This document shows positions 38,306-47,408 of a DNA stretch of 64,000 nt, piece by piece; within the stretch, counting starts at the first letter, position 1; the number at the start of each line of letters is the position of its first letter. The DNA lies in the NCBI GenBank assembly GCA_965263045.1, contig CBDHGK010000041.1:3534001-3598000 (forward strand), in the 5' to 3' direction. Below the pieces are notes generated by a model, which saw only the letters and a list, made by a program, of their open reading frames with translations, searched no databases and was not told where the DNA came from. The DNA comes from G963664115 sp965263045 (GTDB lineage: Bacteria > Acidobacteriota > Terriglobia > 20CM-2-55-15). Position numbers and translations under genes: made by a program.

Positions 38306-38527
38306 TCAAACGTCGGCAAACCGGAATGATTGTTTCGGGCCCGGGTCGTGTTGGGTATTCCACTGGGCCTCGAATTCGTCTTTGCTGACGCGGTAGAGGC
38401 GAAACGTCGGAAGCGGCGTGCAGACGGAGTGAGTGGGGCAGGGATCCCTTCGCTCCAGTGTCGCCTGTGCGGGCGCGTTTTTCAGCCTCTCGATCAGGCT
38501 GAGTTCTGTGACGGTGAAGGTTCCCAC
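38306..38527 (-). CDS. Small hypothetical ORF beside the IS91-type element
   Basis: 73 codons from a GTG that follows an in-frame TAG. The sequence is hydrophilic (LSLIERLKNAPAQATLERRD, then DEFEAQWNTQHDPGPKQSF) and fairly protein-like, but has no recognised family and no clear ribosome binding site. It may be a third gene carried by the IS91-type element or a host gene cut by it. Confidence 0.3.
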   Translation of the reverse strand: MGTFTVTELSLIERLKNAPAQATLERRDPCPTHSVCTPLPTFRLYRVSKDEFEAQWNTQHDPGPKQSFRFADV

Positions 38528-38712
38528 GTTCTACCCGGCTGGTGCGTAGCTGCGTCGTGCGGTCGGTGTCCGGTCGAATCTTAGCAATCTTCAATATCGA
38601 AATGAAACGCAGACCTCCGGCCAGCCCGCCCGGGCCTTCAAATCCCTGGAGTTTGGACCCCATCTGTCCGCTTAGTCCCTGATAAATGAAAGGTCTAAGG
38701 GGGAGGAAGCCG

Positions 38713-39318
38713 ATGGTTCAGTTACGGTTCCGCATCCGAAACACCGTCTTTAACGCCGGCGTTGCCAGCCGCCGAACCGCAATCCGCCCGATTACTTTTC
38801 ACTTTCCGACACTCGAGGAAGCCGCGCTTCTCGCAGTTGTCAATGATTCCGGAAAGGTAGTCCCACGCAATCAGGTGTTTTCGCTTTCGCATCCGCGCAC
38901 CGGTCCCGTGATCGAAGGCTTTGTAGATTGTGCCCTGGGTGAATTTGTCCGCGCACAGTTGGAAGCGCTTTCCTCTGATGGTCTGCCGCCGGTGAGGTGT
39001 GAAGTCCATGGACTCGAGCCGTTCATGGAGACCTTCGCGCCCGAAGAATCAGAACGGTTGCGCGACCTGATCAGTGTCTGTGAATTTCGCGCGAACGAAT
39101 TCACTCCGGAATCTGCGGTACGCTTCCTCAAAGATACAGGCTTCTTCGATCAGTACATCATCGTCGGCGTAAAGCACGGCAAAGGTTGGCGCCGTTCACG
39201 CTGCATTACCACGTTTGAAGGCCGTCCCGGTGATGCCGCTGCCATCTTGGGCCATCTTGCCGACTACTTCACAAAAGAACAGCCGGATGATCAGCAGCAG
39301 GATGACCGCTACCTTTGA
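38713..39318 (+). CDS. Hypothetical protein, 201 residues
   Basis: ATG 38713 is preceded by GGGGGAGG six bases upstream, a strong site, so this start is preferred over ATG 38686. No signal peptide or membrane segment. The first ~25 residues are basic and strand-like (VQLRFRIRNTVFN), followed by mixed alpha/beta sequence and a polar glutamine/aspartate-rich tail (EQPDDQQQDDRYL). No family recognised. It is followed within 30 bases by a small zinc-ribbon gene, probably in one transcript. Confidence 0.6.
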   Translation: MVQLRFRIRNTVFNAGVASRRTAIRPITFHFPTLEEAALLAVVNDSGKVVPRNQVFSLSHPRTGPVIEGFVDCALGEFVRAQLEALSSDGLPPVRCEVHGLEPFMETFAPEESERLRDLISVCEFRANEFTPESAVRFLKDTGFFDQYIIVGVKHGKGWRRSRCITTFEGRPGDAAAILGHLADYFTKEQPDDQQQDDRYL

Positions 39319-39346
39319 AATCTTTCAATTCGGGGACTTCGAATCG

Positions 39347-39520
39347 ATGAACAAGGACGAAACGATGATGTCCCCGCCGGGGATGTCCCCGCCGGAGATG
39401 ATGTCCCCGCTGGAACTGATAGAGCGTACCTGCCCGAACTGCGACTCCTCGATGGATTCCCAGAGCTGCAAGCTGAAGTGTCCCAAGTGCGGATATTTCA
39501 AGTCGTGTAGCGACTTTTAG
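39347..39520 (+). CDS. Small zinc-ribbon protein
   Basis: 57 residues. The C-terminal half is a zinc ribbon with two CxxC pairs, RTCPNCDSSMDS and LKCPKCGYFKSCSDF. The N-terminal half is a short in-frame repetition of MSPPGMSPPEMMSPLE, from a DNA repeat of ATGTCCCCGCCGG. Zinc ribbons ending in CGYFxSCSDF occur as small stand-alone proteins. The last four bases overlap the stop of the convergent gene at 39517. A GGGGA about ten bases upstream could serve as the ribosome binding site. Confidence 0.65.
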   Translation: MNKDETMMSPPGMSPPEMMSPLELIERTCPNCDSSMDSQSCKLKCPKCGYFKSCSDF

Positions 39521-41097
39521 CCGAGGTTCGTCATAATTCTGTCCAGCATTCGCGCGAACGGGTATCCGGGTTCGATCTTCAGGATGACGTCCAGATAGTG
39601 ACGGGCCATGTCGGTGGCTCCTTCGTCAAAATACTGTGCGGCTTTGATGTACCAGGAATTGATTTCGTTCCAGTAGATTTCCTCCAGCCAGGGATTGGTA
39701 CTCTCGCGTTCAAGGAAGATCGCTACCAGGGGGATCCCGCTGCTCTGAGGTGTCACCAGCCAGGTTTCGCGGAAGTGTTCCATCTGATCTCTCAACGCGT
39801 CTTCATCCAGGCGGGGATTCAATGAGAGACGCTCGATCATGGCTTCTTCAAGTTCGAATTCATATCGTGTTTCGATTGGCCCTCTCGGAATTCGGTTCCG
39901 CTGCTGCCATCCGAGAGATTCGTGGTATGCCGCATTCCAGTCGTCGCGGAGTTCGGCGAGACTTCTTGCGGCCTGTTCGCCGGCGAACGCGCTGAAGTCG
40001 TCTCTCCTCCGGACCAGAATCGTTTTACCGTCTTTCACACGTTGCAAGGCTTCTTCCACGGCTTCGGCCAGCGGTGAGTTCCCAACCCATTGCTCTATTA
40101 ATTCGAGTGCTTCGTCGGATAACGCCCCTTCGGCAAGCAGCCTCAACAGCTTGCCCACCACCCCGGGATCGTTCGACCGATCCAGCAATGGCAGCAGACT
40201 CAGCAGGTCTTCGCGGTGGCTTGCCGACCGCGCATGGGCGACCACTTCTTCCAGAATCCGATCCACAGCACGCGTGTAGTCGGTTTCAATGAGCAACTCA
40301 AGCCAACGAAACGGGATATCTTCATGTATGTGTCGTCTCAGGTTGTAGAGCACGTAAGGGATGGCCATTCCCCAGAGATCTTTCAGGATCTTCCGGGCGC
40401 GCTCTTCCTGATGCTCTTCCAGGATGGGTTCCGAAACTACGTGAGCGAGCATCTGGGCCGCAACAGGGGTATGTACTGCGGCCAGCAGGTCCAGAGCCGT
40501 TTCGACCCGTTCCGCGTCGTCAAGCGTATCAAGGAGCAGATCCGCGACTGCGGGAACACCCTCGGAGCCGACCTCACAGAATCGATTCAGCAGGTCCTGT
40601 CGGTCGAGTCCACCTGCCGCCCATTGTTCGACCCACACCCTGGCCTGGGCATCAATCCCGTCGTCGTAGGTGTCACGTTCGAGTGCTTTAAGCAGTTGGG
40701 TTGTATAGCCGTGAACGACCGTGCCGACCACGTCTAGTGAGAAATCGACATCTTCGACCGCTCCAATTACAGTACGTGCGATGCGGCGTGCAGGTCCTTT
40801 CATATCCGGACAGGCACGGCGCAGGGATTCGGACAGTTCTGCACGGAGATCGACGTTGGGATTGACGTCGAGCCGGATACCTTGTTTGATCAGATAGTGA
40901 AAATCTTCGTCTTCGAACGAGGTTGCTCCGTCCTGGATGAGACGTCCCATTTCCTGGATGAAGAAATTGTCCGGTTTGATCCCGAACTCGACACCTTCAA
41001 TCAGGGTTTGAAACAATCGCGTGCTGTCCGCCAGAACGCGCTTGACGTTATGTCTTGCCCGCATCCGGGATTTGTCGTTCGAATCTCTCACCGACAC
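39517..41097 (-). CDS. Large hypothetical helical protein
   Basis: 526 residues, acidic and predicted almost all alpha-helical, with leucine-rich repeating stretches (residues ~170-340) suggestive of HEAT/ARM-like repeats (VPAVADLLLDTLDDAERVE, VGKLLRLLAEGALSDE). No signal peptide or enzyme motif. It overlaps the RNB exonuclease gene by ten bases, so it is translated from the same message and may be a partner in RNA turnover. No family recognised. The C-terminal ~50 residues look like a TPR pair (INSWYIKAAQYFDEG). Confidence 0.7.
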   Translation of the reverse strand: MSVRDSNDKSRMRARHNVKRVLADSTRLFQTLIEGVEFGIKPDNFFIQEMGRLIQDGATSFEDEDFHYLIKQGIRLDVNPNVDLRAELSESLRRACPDMKGPARRIARTVIGAVEDVDFSLDVVGTVVHGYTTQLLKALERDTYDDGIDAQARVWVEQWAAGGLDRQDLLNRFCEVGSEGVPAVADLLLDTLDDAERVETALDLLAAVHTPVAAQMLAHVVSEPILEEHQEERARKILKDLWGMAIPYVLYNLRRHIHEDIPFRWLELLIETDYTRAVDRILEEVVAHARSASHREDLLSLLPLLDRSNDPGVVGKLLRLLAEGALSDEALELIEQWVGNSPLAEAVEEALQRVKDGKTILVRRRDDFSAFAGEQAARSLAELRDDWNAAYHESLGWQQRNRIPRGPIETRYEFELEEAMIERLSLNPRLDEDALRDQMEHFRETWLVTPQSSGIPLVAIFLERESTNPWLEEIYWNEINSWYIKAAQYFDEGATDMARHYLDVILKIEPGYPFARMLDRIMTNLG

Positions 41098-43037
41098 GCC
41101 CGGAATCGGATGTCTCCCTTGACGGGATCGATGGATTCAATCTCGACGGTCACTCTATCGCCAACCTGCCACGGAGTCGTCGTGGATGCATAGCCTCGTA
41201 CAAGGTAGTCAGCCAGTTCGACGGTTCCTTTTCCGTCGATCACGAATGCCGGGATGGGCTCGTCGAGTTTTTCCCTCGCAAGGTATGTCAGAACCCAGAA
41301 CATCGTCGATATCTGTTCCACCCTCCGCATATCTGTTTCTGCGGACTCCGCAGACGCAATAATCCCCAGTAGTTCTGTGCGATCGTAGGGAAAGGGTTGT
41401 CCCTCCAGTGCCGCGACGCATTGTCTTTGGGTGACGAGGTCGGCATATCTTCGAATGGGAGAAGACATTTGAGCATACGCTCCCAGGCCAAGGCCAGAGT
41501 GAGCACCGGGCGACAGGGACAATCGAGACCGCTTGAAACTCCTGCGCAATAACTCGAACTGGACAGCTTCGGGATAACCTTCAACGTCGGGCGGTGGGGA
41601 GTCTGGTGGTTCTTGTGTGCGAAAGATAACCGGAACCCCCTGGGTCGCAGCAAGCTCTGCGCCGAGGCGATTTGTGAGTATCATCATCTCACTCACAATG
41701 AGCCGCGCTGGGGTGTCGACCTCAACACGGGTTACGCTGATGTCTTCATTTCTAACCCGAATCTTGACTTCGGGGCGGCGGTGGATCTGTGCTCCTCCCT
41801 CCGAGCGCTTTTCCTGAAGATGCCTGGCGACCCTATAGAGACGCGCGAGCGTGGCATCTCCTGCTTCCAATCGGCGGTCGGCAGACTCATAGGACAGTCG
41901 ATCGGTCACCGTAACCGTTGTTCGAAAAACACGAAAATCGACAAGCTCATTGTCGGCACTGAACTGGGCCTCGACGCTGACGGCGGGACGGGGGATTCCG
42001 TTGACGAGGCTGGCAAGGTCGGTAGATAGCCTTGGAGGAAACATGGTGACCGATACATTGGGCAGATAGATCGTGGCCAACCTCCTGAACGCTTCCCGAT
42101 CCAGCGCGTCCCCTTTACTTACGAATGCGCTGACGTCCGCAATATGAATGCCGACCCTCAGGTGCCCGGTGTCTTCGGAAACCGTCAAGGCATCGTCCAC
42201 TTCCATTGTGTCGTCGTCGTCGATTGCGAGCGTGAGCTGGCCGCTCCAGTTTTCGCGGTTGCCGTTCACTACATTCGGACTCAGACGGCTGGAGGCTTCA
42301 ACAACTTCGGCGGGAAATGCGGTGGGCACTCCATGGATAACGAGGAAGCGATCCTCGGAGGCATCGATCCGACCCGACTGCACAAGTAAATCGTAGGCGA
42401 TCTCTTTAGCGCGGGATTCGCCGGCAAGCTGTTCGAGAATGCTGCCTACTTCATCGCGCTCCCGCCGTCGGAGCCATTTTTCGAGCCGCTCGGATATGGA
42501 ATCCCAGTCGTCGACGCCGGGGGGCGCGCCTTCCTCAATCGCGCGATTCAGAATGCTGCTGACATGCTTTCGAAATTCCTCCTTTTCTTGTTCACGCAGG
42601 ATTCGTAAGCGTTGGGAATCGACCTGGAGCCTGGACCGGGGCTGGAATCGGGTGCCGTTGCGTTTAAAAAACAAGCCTCCGTCGACCAGCCCTCGAAATA
42701 TTGCGGATTGAGTTTCAGGTGATGAGGTGCCGAAATAGGATTCGGCCAGTTCAGTGGGTTCGAATTCCCTCGATTCTGTCTGGACCGATTCCCAGAGGAG
42801 TTCAATATCAATGTCCGTAGATACCTGATCAATGCGCTCCTGGATCGATTCCGCCCGCTGCCCGAAGTCCTCCTCAGCAACGGCGGCGTGCACCACCACC
42901 ACCCGGGATACGGGCACGGATGACTCGCGACCTCTCTGGTCGATGATGTGAATTTTTCTTTGTTCCCGCCGCCGGACGTATCCAAGACGGAGTGCACCCG
43001 ACTCGAGATACTCAACGATGTGGCCTTCCAGTTCCAT
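41088..43037 (-). CDS. RNase II/R-family 3'-5' exoribonuclease
   Basis: 649 residues. The RNB catalytic domain has TLAIDDDDTMEVDDALTV (metal-binding aspartates), GIHIADVSAFV and the downstream SSPIRRYADLVTQRQCVA. The N-terminal ~230 residues lack obvious cold-shock repeats and resemble the shorter RNB enzymes of cyanobacteria and chloroplasts rather than E. coli RNase R. A C-terminal S1-like segment is short (WQVGDRVTVEIESIDPVKGD). It degrades RNA processively in the cytoplasm. It is the first gene of a two-gene unit with the helical protein downstream. Confidence 0.92.
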   Translation of the reverse strand: MELEGHIVEYLESGALRLGYVRRREQRKIHIIDQRGRESSVPVSRVVVVHAAVAEEDFGQRAESIQERIDQVSTDIDIELLWESVQTESREFEPTELAESYFGTSSPETQSAIFRGLVDGGLFFKRNGTRFQPRSRLQVDSQRLRILREQEKEEFRKHVSSILNRAIEEGAPPGVDDWDSISERLEKWLRRRERDEVGSILEQLAGESRAKEIAYDLLVQSGRIDASEDRFLVIHGVPTAFPAEVVEASSRLSPNVVNGNRENWSGQLTLAIDDDDTMEVDDALTVSEDTGHLRVGIHIADVSAFVSKGDALDREAFRRLATIYLPNVSVTMFPPRLSTDLASLVNGIPRPAVSVEAQFSADNELVDFRVFRTTVTVTDRLSYESADRRLEAGDATLARLYRVARHLQEKRSEGGAQIHRRPEVKIRVRNEDISVTRVEVDTPARLIVSEMMILTNRLGAELAATQGVPVIFRTQEPPDSPPPDVEGYPEAVQFELLRRSFKRSRLSLSPGAHSGLGLGAYAQMSSPIRRYADLVTQRQCVAALEGQPFPYDRTELLGIIASAESAETDMRRVEQISTMFWVLTYLAREKLDEPIPAFVIDGKGTVELADYLVRGYASTTTPWQVGDRVTVEIESIDPVKGDIRFRACR

Positions 43038-43211
43038 CGAGGTCTACCATACTACGCGATGGTTGCCTGAAAGAATGACCGGACGAGGGCATTCAAAACC
43101 CGGCCCGGGTCTCATGCTTTGGCGGACTCGATACGCCCGTCTTGCTTGGCCCGACAACGGCCGAATTCTCGGGCAGCCTGTTCGTTTATACCTCGTGCTA
43201 GAGTGGTCGAC

Positions 43212-44747
43212 ATGCCCGACGATCTTCTTGGGCCACTAACCGGTCCGCCGATCCGCATAGCCGATAAGGCTGAACTCGAGGCGTTTCTGGCTCTTTCCGA
43301 TGCGAGTGAAGCGGTTGGATCCGCTTCGTTCGAGCAGTTATTTTTTACCGTCAAGGCTGTGGGACTCGCTGATTCGCTCGCGCTGCTGCCGCTCCTGTCC
43401 CCCCGTCAGGTCTGTGGTTTTGTCGACCTGGATTGTTGGAGAAAAGATAGTTTTGTCCGAAAGCCCTTCATGGAGTGGATCGCGGCTTTCGTCCAGGTTG
43501 GACCGGACGAAACGGTAGGTGCGCTGTCAGGAATCGATGAATATGTCGTGGCGTTGTTCCTGAAAGACCTGATCACGGTTTATGAAATCGAGCGCGATGA
43601 GCCAGCCCCGGCGACAGAACTTGTCTATTCTCCAGATAGTCGTTTTGCCGTTCGTTCCGACGAGACCGGTGAGTTGGCGACCATTTCTTCGCTCATCCTT
43701 GACGCGCTGTTTCGGAATGCGCCCGACATGGGATACAGCCTCTTGCGTCGGGTGCGTTACACCACGCGCACTGTTCTCGAAGAGACTGCGTATCAGAACA
43801 AAGTGCGCCGTTTGGAGGTCGAAGGATTTGTCGACTACTACACCGCGCTGTCGATATACGCTGGACGCCAACCGGGTGAAACGATGGTCCGGCCCAGATC
43901 TGATGACAGTGATGATGACGAGGATGCCATCGCCGGGAACGAACCGCGATTTCTTCCGACGATTTTTGCCGATTCGATTTCCGAAAACGGATTTCTGCTG
44001 GCTGCATTCGGTGCGGTCCCGGCAAGAGCAGCGGACCGTGTGGCACAGGAGTTGACGGCGCTGGGAAACAGGGTTCTCTCCGCAAACCTCGTCAACCTTG
44101 GTGAGGTCGACGGTATACGGAATGCCCTGAGCGAAATGCGGGATGTTTTGACGATCGGTTTGGAATGCCTGACAGGTGGAGACCTGAATGCGGCACCCGA
44201 AGTGCTGACGGCGAACCATGTTCAAAGCGTGTTCAAAACAGGCTTCGATCAACTGGCAGATTTGCGGTCCACTGCAGAACAACTTTCCCGATTTCCCGCG
44301 TTTACCGACAGCCTGCTCGAAAGCCCGGATCAGGAGTTTTATAACGGGCTGCTCCGGTTCAAGCCGCTGTTCTGGGAAAATGGGCAGTATCGTAACTTCG
44401 AGAACGTGGCGGATGTGGAAAGTGCGCGAAGGCGTATGGAAACGATCCGGGTCGTATCGGAGGGCTTCCTCAGAATCTTCGCTGCAAGCGAAATGACACT
44501 GCGGAAGACGTTCAACACCGCCGTCATCTGTCTGGCGACTTCAGGACAGTTCGAGCCCCGGGTCATAGAATCCAGAGCCCTGGAGCGGTTTGTTGCCCAA
44601 GGCATGGTTTTTCCGCGTCTGGACCTGCCCGAAGAGCTACAGGGGATCGCCGGGAAATGGCTCCATGCGCTCGGAGCGGAACTGCAGCCTCTGGCGGGCA
44701 AGGCGATCGATCCACGTTATGTTGACGCCGTGTTGATGCGCTTATAG
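43212..44747 (+). CDS. DUF6178-family protein
   Basis: 511 residues from ATG 43212. A region near residues 50-90 (LLPLLSPRQVCGFVDLDCWR) and the following WI(A)AFVQVGPDE match the pattern I know for DUF6178 proteins of delta-proteobacteria and relatives. The protein is acidic and mostly helical, with an acidic cluster (DDSDDDEDAI) around residue 235. No membrane segment or catalytic motif. Function unknown. The SDR gene follows within about 12 bases. Confidence 0.75.
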   Translation: MPDDLLGPLTGPPIRIADKAELEAFLALSDASEAVGSASFEQLFFTVKAVGLADSLALLPLLSPRQVCGFVDLDCWRKDSFVRKPFMEWIAAFVQVGPDETVGALSGIDEYVVALFLKDLITVYEIERDEPAPATELVYSPDSRFAVRSDETGELATISSLILDALFRNAPDMGYSLLRRVRYTTRTVLEETAYQNKVRRLEVEGFVDYYTALSIYAGRQPGETMVRPRSDDSDDDEDAIAGNEPRFLPTIFADSISENGFLLAAFGAVPARAADRVAQELTALGNRVLSANLVNLGEVDGIRNALSEMRDVLTIGLECLTGGDLNAAPEVLTANHVQSVFKTGFDQLADLRSTAEQLSRFPAFTDSLLESPDQEFYNGLLRFKPLFWENGQYRNFENVADVESARRRMETIRVVSEGFLRIFAASEMTLRKTFNTAVICLATSGQFEPRVIESRALERFVAQGMVFPRLDLPEELQGIAGKWLHALGAELQPLAGKAIDPRYVDAVLMRL

Positions 44748-44759
44748 CAGTCTGTGAAG

Positions 44760-45503
44760 ATGAACGAACGTACGATTATTCTTGCAGGCGGCTCGGGAGG
44801 ACTCGGAGCTGTCCTTGCCGACTTCCTGGCCGGGAGGGGCGCCAGACCCATACTCGGTTGTTTCCGGAACGTGGATCGTGCGCGCGCCATCGCGGGCGAT
44901 ATCGAACGACGACACGGCGTGTCGGTTCCAGTCGTTGCAGGAGATGTTTTCGAGAAGGGAACACGGGTCCGGCTCATGGATGAGGCGTCGGCGTTGGGTC
45001 CTCTCTATGGGTTGGTGCCACTGGTCGGTGCGCCTGCCCGTGTGCCGATTGAAGAGGCCACCGAGGAGGACCTGCTGGCTGCGACGCGCATCAACTTTGT
45101 GGCGCCGGTGTTGCTCGCACGTGATTTCGCTGCCAGGGTCGGTAAAACCGACGCCAGTATAGTATTCGTGTCCACCATGCAGGCCGTAGGGGTATTTCCC
45201 GGAAGTACGACTTATGCGGCCCCCAAGGCCGCCCTCATCCATGCCGCGCGAATCCTGGCGCATCAATGGGGTGGCGGTCACCGTATCCGCGTTAACGTCG
45301 TTGCCCCGGGGGTTACAACCGCAGGCATGGCCAAAAAGAGCGTGGCCGGTGGCAAATATGATCCTTTTATCGAACGCGGAGTCATCACACGCTTCGGGGA
45401 TCCGCTGGACGTGGCCCGTGCGATCGGCTTGTTCCTCGAGCCGGACAACTATGTGACCGGTCAGGTGTTGACTGTGGATGGCGGTCTGACCGCACGCAAA
45501 TAA
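44760..45503 (+). CDS. Short-chain dehydrogenase/reductase (FabG-like)
   Basis: About 247 residues (ATG 44760; GTG 44754 is also possible). NAD(P) binding is GGSGGLGAVLADFLA (a variant of TGxxxGxG), the catalytic Ser is in IVFVSTMQAVG and the YxxxK motif is TTYAAPKAALI. C-terminal VTGQVLTVDGGLTARK is typical of 3-oxoacyl-ACP reductases. The substrate could be an acyl-ACP or another keto compound. It lies just after the DUF6178 gene and is probably co-transcribed with it. Confidence 0.9.
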   Translation: MNERTIILAGGSGGLGAVLADFLAGRGARPILGCFRNVDRARAIAGDIERRHGVSVPVVAGDVFEKGTRVRLMDEASALGPLYGLVPLVGAPARVPIEEATEEDLLAATRINFVAPVLLARDFAARVGKTDASIVFVSTMQAVGVFPGSTTYAAPKAALIHAARILAHQWGGGHRIRVNVVAPGVTTAGMAKKSVAGGKYDPFIERGVITRFGDPLDVARAIGLFLEPDNYVTGQVLTVDGGLTARK

Positions 45504-45594
45504 GTTTCCGGGCTACGCCAGTTCGGACCAAGCCTCTCAGTCGACTTGATCGGTCCATCGCTCCCGACGGGAAGTCGCTCGAATTTCGGATTAT

Positions 45595-45776
45595 CAGCCC
45601 GCATTTATCGCGGGTTTTCGTCGCGAAGCGTCGGAGGCGCCGTCAGGGAAAGGCGCGCGCCGGCCGGGCGACGGAGGCGTACTTTACAGTACGTAGAGGA
45701 GCCCGACCAAGCGCAACGCAGCACTGGAGGTGGGATCCGGCGCTGGAGCAGACAACTCGTGAGATATGCGGGTTAG
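45595..45776. repeat. Intergenic repeat family R, copy 1
   Basis: About 182 bp whose ends are roughly inverted (left CAGCCCGCATTTATCGCGGG, right complement CTAACCCGCATATCTCACGA). It is close to identical in sequence and length to 63059-63241. The inner part has the palindrome CGTACTTTACAGTACG. No coding capacity. Confidence 0.85.
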
Positions 45777-45867
45777 TCGGCGAGGCGTCATTCCGAGCGC
45801 GCGGGCTCCGAGAGCGATCACGGGCCCGACCCGCCCGTTGCCACGGAAAGAAAGCGGTTTTCGCTCT

Positions 45868-46140
45868 CTATCGGTTTCGCCGCATCCTCTGCGCAGTCTT
45901 GCGCGGAATCTTCGCGCTCTGCATCTGTTTGAGGTTGTAGACGGTGAAGATCCCGGTGGCCCCCGCCAGGAGGGCAGATATAACGATGGCTGGAGTGCTT
46001 CCGAGTTGAATCGATCGAATGATCTGGATCGAAGCGATGACGAACAGGATGAACGCCGCCACGACCATCATGAAATGGTAGGCCACGGTTTGCCGGAAGG
46101 GAATGACGGCCTCTTTCTTCTTGATTCGCTTACGGCCCAT
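45868..46140 (-). CDS. Small two-helix membrane protein
   Basis: 90 residues from ATG 46140. A basic start (MGRKRIKKKE) precedes two hydrophobic segments (YHFMMVVAAFILFVIASIQI and AIVISALLAGATGIFTVY) and a basic tail (KTAQRMRRNR), giving a hairpin with both ends cytoplasmic. No family recognised. It stands between the SDR and a TPR gene, in the same orientation as the TPR gene and queD. Confidence 0.65.
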   Translation of the reverse strand: MGRKRIKKKEAVIPFRQTVAYHFMMVVAAFILFVIASIQIIRSIQLGSTPAIVISALLAGATGIFTVYNLKQMQSAKIPRKTAQRMRRNR

Positions 46141-46344
46141 GGCGCGTATTATACGCGGTTCCCACCGGTCCGAACCGAGTTCCGAGCCGGCAATGGATCG
46201 CGCTCGACCGATAACCCGGGTGCGAACGGGCAACGGAACCCTCAGGCACAGTCACCTGGATAAGACAGTGCTGTGGTTCAGAGGCTCGTGCTGTCTGAAA
46301 CAACCGCTCGCCCCACCTGCTCTGCAAGCCGTTGCCGCAAACTG

Positions 46345-46662
46345 CTAGAGAGATCCTTCCAGCATCGTCAGTGCTTCTCGAAGTTCATCCCGGGTGTGAT
46401 GATCCGCGGCCTCGGTCGCGACTTTCACCCCTTGCTGGTAGGTCCGGACCGCCTCGGCAACACGGCCCTGGCGTTCGTAGGTCTTCGCGAGCTGGTAGTA
46501 CGTTGCCACGTAGGCCGGATCTTTTTCGACAATCGTACTGAATTCCGATATGCCGCTGTCATGCTGGCCCAGCTTGACATATTCCATTGCAAGCGCGTAT
46601 CGCGAGAACGAATCATTCGGGTCTTCCTCGAGGAAGCCCTTCAGTGCATCAATTCGAGACAT
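46345..46662 (-). CDS. Small TPR protein
   Basis: 105 residues made of about three TPR units (FSRYALAMEYVKLGQHDSGI, VATYYQLAKTYERQGRVAEA, then a shorter third). TPRs form helical scaffolds for protein contacts. No signal peptide. It lies 23 bases downstream of queD in the same direction, so probably the same transcript. The partner is unknown. Confidence 0.85.
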   Translation of the reverse strand: MSRIDALKGFLEEDPNDSFSRYALAMEYVKLGQHDSGISEFSTIVEKDPAYVATYYQLAKTYERQGRVAEAVRTYQQGVKVATEAADHHTRDELREALTMLEGSL

Positions 46663-46685
46663 AGATTATTCTGGACTCCAGTGGA

Positions 46686-47015
46686 CTACAGCTCTGCCCA
46701 TTTGCCCTCTCCTTCCCACACCCGGACAGTAAACGAAAAGCTGAATTTATCGGCCAGCTCGGACCGTAGTCGCTCGCATATATTCTCAACGGACGGGTAG
46801 TCGAGGAAATCGTTCAACGACGTGTGATCATAGCGGCTCAGGACGGCTTGCAGATCTCGTTTCATCAGGTCGAAGTCCAGGAGCATTCCGCTGGGTCCGG
46901 TTTCCCCTTCGATAGTAATCTCGACCTTGTACGTATGCCCGTGAAGCCTCCCGCATTTGGGATGCCCGGGCAGGAAATGAGCGCAGTCGATGTGATCTGT
47001 AATTCCGAGCTTCAT
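46686..47015 (-). CDS. queD: 6-carboxytetrahydropterin synthase (QueD)
   Basis: 109 residues. It converts 7,8-dihydroneopterin triphosphate to 6-carboxytetrahydropterin, the second step toward queuosine and other deazapurines. Zinc ligands are in DCAHFLPGHPKCGRLHGHTY (three His, catalytic Cys); SRYDHTSLND supplies the catalytic His/Asp and VWEGEGKWAEL is the C-terminal substrate Glu. GTP cyclohydrolase I, which makes its substrate, is encoded at 60186. No Shine-Dalgarno is evident; instead a GGGGCC-type hairpin lies 16-31 bases before the start, and a tandem repeat lies further upstream. Confidence 0.92.
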   Translation of the reverse strand: MKLGITDHIDCAHFLPGHPKCGRLHGHTYKVEITIEGETGPSGMLLDFDLMKRDLQAVLSRYDHTSLNDFLDYPSVENICERLRSELADKFSFSFTVRVWEGEGKWAEL

Positions 47016-47030
47016 ATCTAAATAGGATGG

Positions 47031-47265
47031 GGCCCATCGGCCCCTCTATAAGCAAAAAATTAGAGTGCACTAACTCAGCCTCTGAGCATGGATGACGGGA
47101 ACTTGAAGGCCGGCCGGTCCCCCCATCCAGCCTAACGGTTGATTATGCCTGATTCAAGAGGGCCCACCGGCCCCGCTGCGAGTTAATTATAGAAAGCGCT
47201 CCGACGTTACCTCAGAGCGTAGATGACGGGAAGTTGGAGGCCGGCCGATCCCCGATCCGTTGGCA
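47031..47265 (-). promoter_or_regulatory. Imperfect tandem repeat in the queD leader, candidate structured RNA
   Basis: Two units about 130 bases apart. The conserved parts are GATGACGGGA followed by a GGCCGGCCG block (47091 and 47222) and a GGCCC-A-YCGG-CCCC hairpin (47031-47044 and 47161-47174). In the transcribed (minus) direction each unit has GGCCGGCCT then TTCCCGTCATC, about 45 variable bases, and the GGGGCC hairpin. The last hairpin lies within 31 bases of the queD start and could mask translation initiation. It does not match a preQ1 aptamer pattern known to me. A duplicated mobile repeat is the alternative. Confidence 0.45.
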
Positions 47266-47334
47266 TCATGCGCGATCAGCACTTTCATAGAGCGCATCTG
47301 CACGGAACCCGCAGAGTTCTGCTCAGATTGGCAC

Positions 47335-47366
47335 AAAAAAAATGCAGCCGAAGCTGCATTTTTTTT
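47335..47366 (-). terminator. Strong intrinsic terminator with UUCG tetraloop
   Basis: A near-perfect stem: eight A, TGCAGC, loop, GCTGCA, nine T. On the minus strand the loop is TTCG closed by C-G, the very stable cUUCGg fold. It lies 42 bases after the 41-codon peptide gene and, being A/T flanked, could work in both directions. It separates that gene from the queD leader. Confidence 0.9.
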
Positions 47367-47408
47367 CGGAACAAAGCCAATCACTCCGAAGAGCAAGCGA
47401 GAAAGATC

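Noticed and set aside
47031..47265. Known preQ1-I riboswitch
   Set aside because: The short conserved loop and A-rich tail of that class are not visible; only an unassigned tandem element is reported.
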